Origin: an uncultured Hyphomonas sp.
Lineage (GTDB): Bacteria; Pseudomonadota; Alphaproteobacteria; Caulobacterales; Hyphomonadaceae
Direction: 5' to 3'
Length of the DNA stretch: 64,000 nucleotides
Assembly (NCBI RefSeq): GCF_963678195.1
Contig: NZ_OY782759.1
Coordinates: 2,108,001-2,172,000, forward strand
Of this stretch, positions 63,846-64,000 are shown piece after piece (position 1 is the stretch's first letter; the number at the start of each line of letters is the position of its first letter). The notes beneath the pieces are model-generated. The model worked only from the letters and a program-made list of their open reading frames with translations, was not told the origin of the DNA and ran no database searches. Made by a program: the position numbers and the translations under genes.

Positions 63846-64000
63846 CGTATGGCCTGTCCTGCCGTGAGTTGGTGGCCGCAATATGGCGGCTCAGGGGCAA
63901 CTAATCCATAGCGCCACCGCAGGCAATGCGGTGCAACTTCCCGTGTGCCCAGCCCTTGGGAGTTGTCGCGGGAGTTGTTGTGCAGCGCTTGCCCCGGGCG

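Overview
The window looks like chromosomal DNA of an alphaproteobacterium, most likely a marine member of the Hyphomonadaceae (Hyphomonas-like). This rests on gene order and content: lexA-comEC-gltX-gltA, the aroQ-accB-accC-aat run followed by DUF2155, mlaD and an NDUFA12-type complex I gene, a GAAC-N7-GAAC LexA box, a large TonB-dependent receptor, an M2 (ACE-like) peptidase and high GC. The family is an inference; no rRNA is present to confirm it.

Layout. (1) 1-26.8 kb is mostly core genome: end of trpC, lexA, comEC, gltX, gltA, purQ, a TPR-sulfotransferase, adenine deaminase, a TonB-dependent receptor, purL, an M28 peptidase, bolA, an M2 peptidase, grxD, a lone AT-rich DUF4062 gene, rimO, a divergent DJ-1/GlxA pair, two GIN-domain (DUF2807) genes, PPK2, rpsD and an SDR. 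(2) 27.3-41.0 kb is a polyunsaturated-fatty-acid (Pfa) type lipid synthase locus: pfaD, pfaA (KS-AT-ACP-ACP), a ketoreductase segment in the -1 frame, a giant pfaC-like gene (KS-CLF-AT-DH-DH) and a convergent Sfp-type phosphopantetheinyl transferase. (3) 41,030-57,219 is a 16.2-kb genomic island in a tRNA-Ser(GCT) gene, bounded by 17-bp direct repeats. It carries a tyrosine recombinase, a putative HUH Rep-like protein, IS3 orfA remnants, a PD-(D/E)XK-type protein, an AT-rich seven-gene cluster that looks biosynthetic, and a group of unrecognised genes around a long perfect palindrome. (4) 57.5-64 kb is core genome again: a 2OG-Fe(II)-type dioxygenase, thiS-thiG, aroQ, accB, accC, aat, DUF2155, mlaD and NDUFA12.

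The most striking observation is at the end of pfaA. The reading frame runs into U UUU UUU, in register for a -1 slip, followed by a 6-nt spacer containing the zero-frame UAA and then an 8-bp stem. The -1 frame is open through the whole ketoreductase, and the roughly 107 codons before its first ATG contain no ATG, GTG or TTG. The sequence therefore suggests either a programmed -1 frameshift making both KS-AT-ACP2 and KS-AT-ACP2-KR, or a one-base homopolymer error or mutation.

In the Pfa locus the parts fit together: PfaA and PfaC condense and dehydrate, the KR reduces the beta-keto group, PfaD is the enoyl reductase and the PPTase activates the ACPs. In the island, recombinase, duplicated att site and intact tRNA fit one another, and the AT-rich cluster at 48.4-53.3 kb (aldolase, SnoaL-like, two methyltransferases, SDR, membrane protein, PNPOx-like) is the best candidate for an undescribed pathway.
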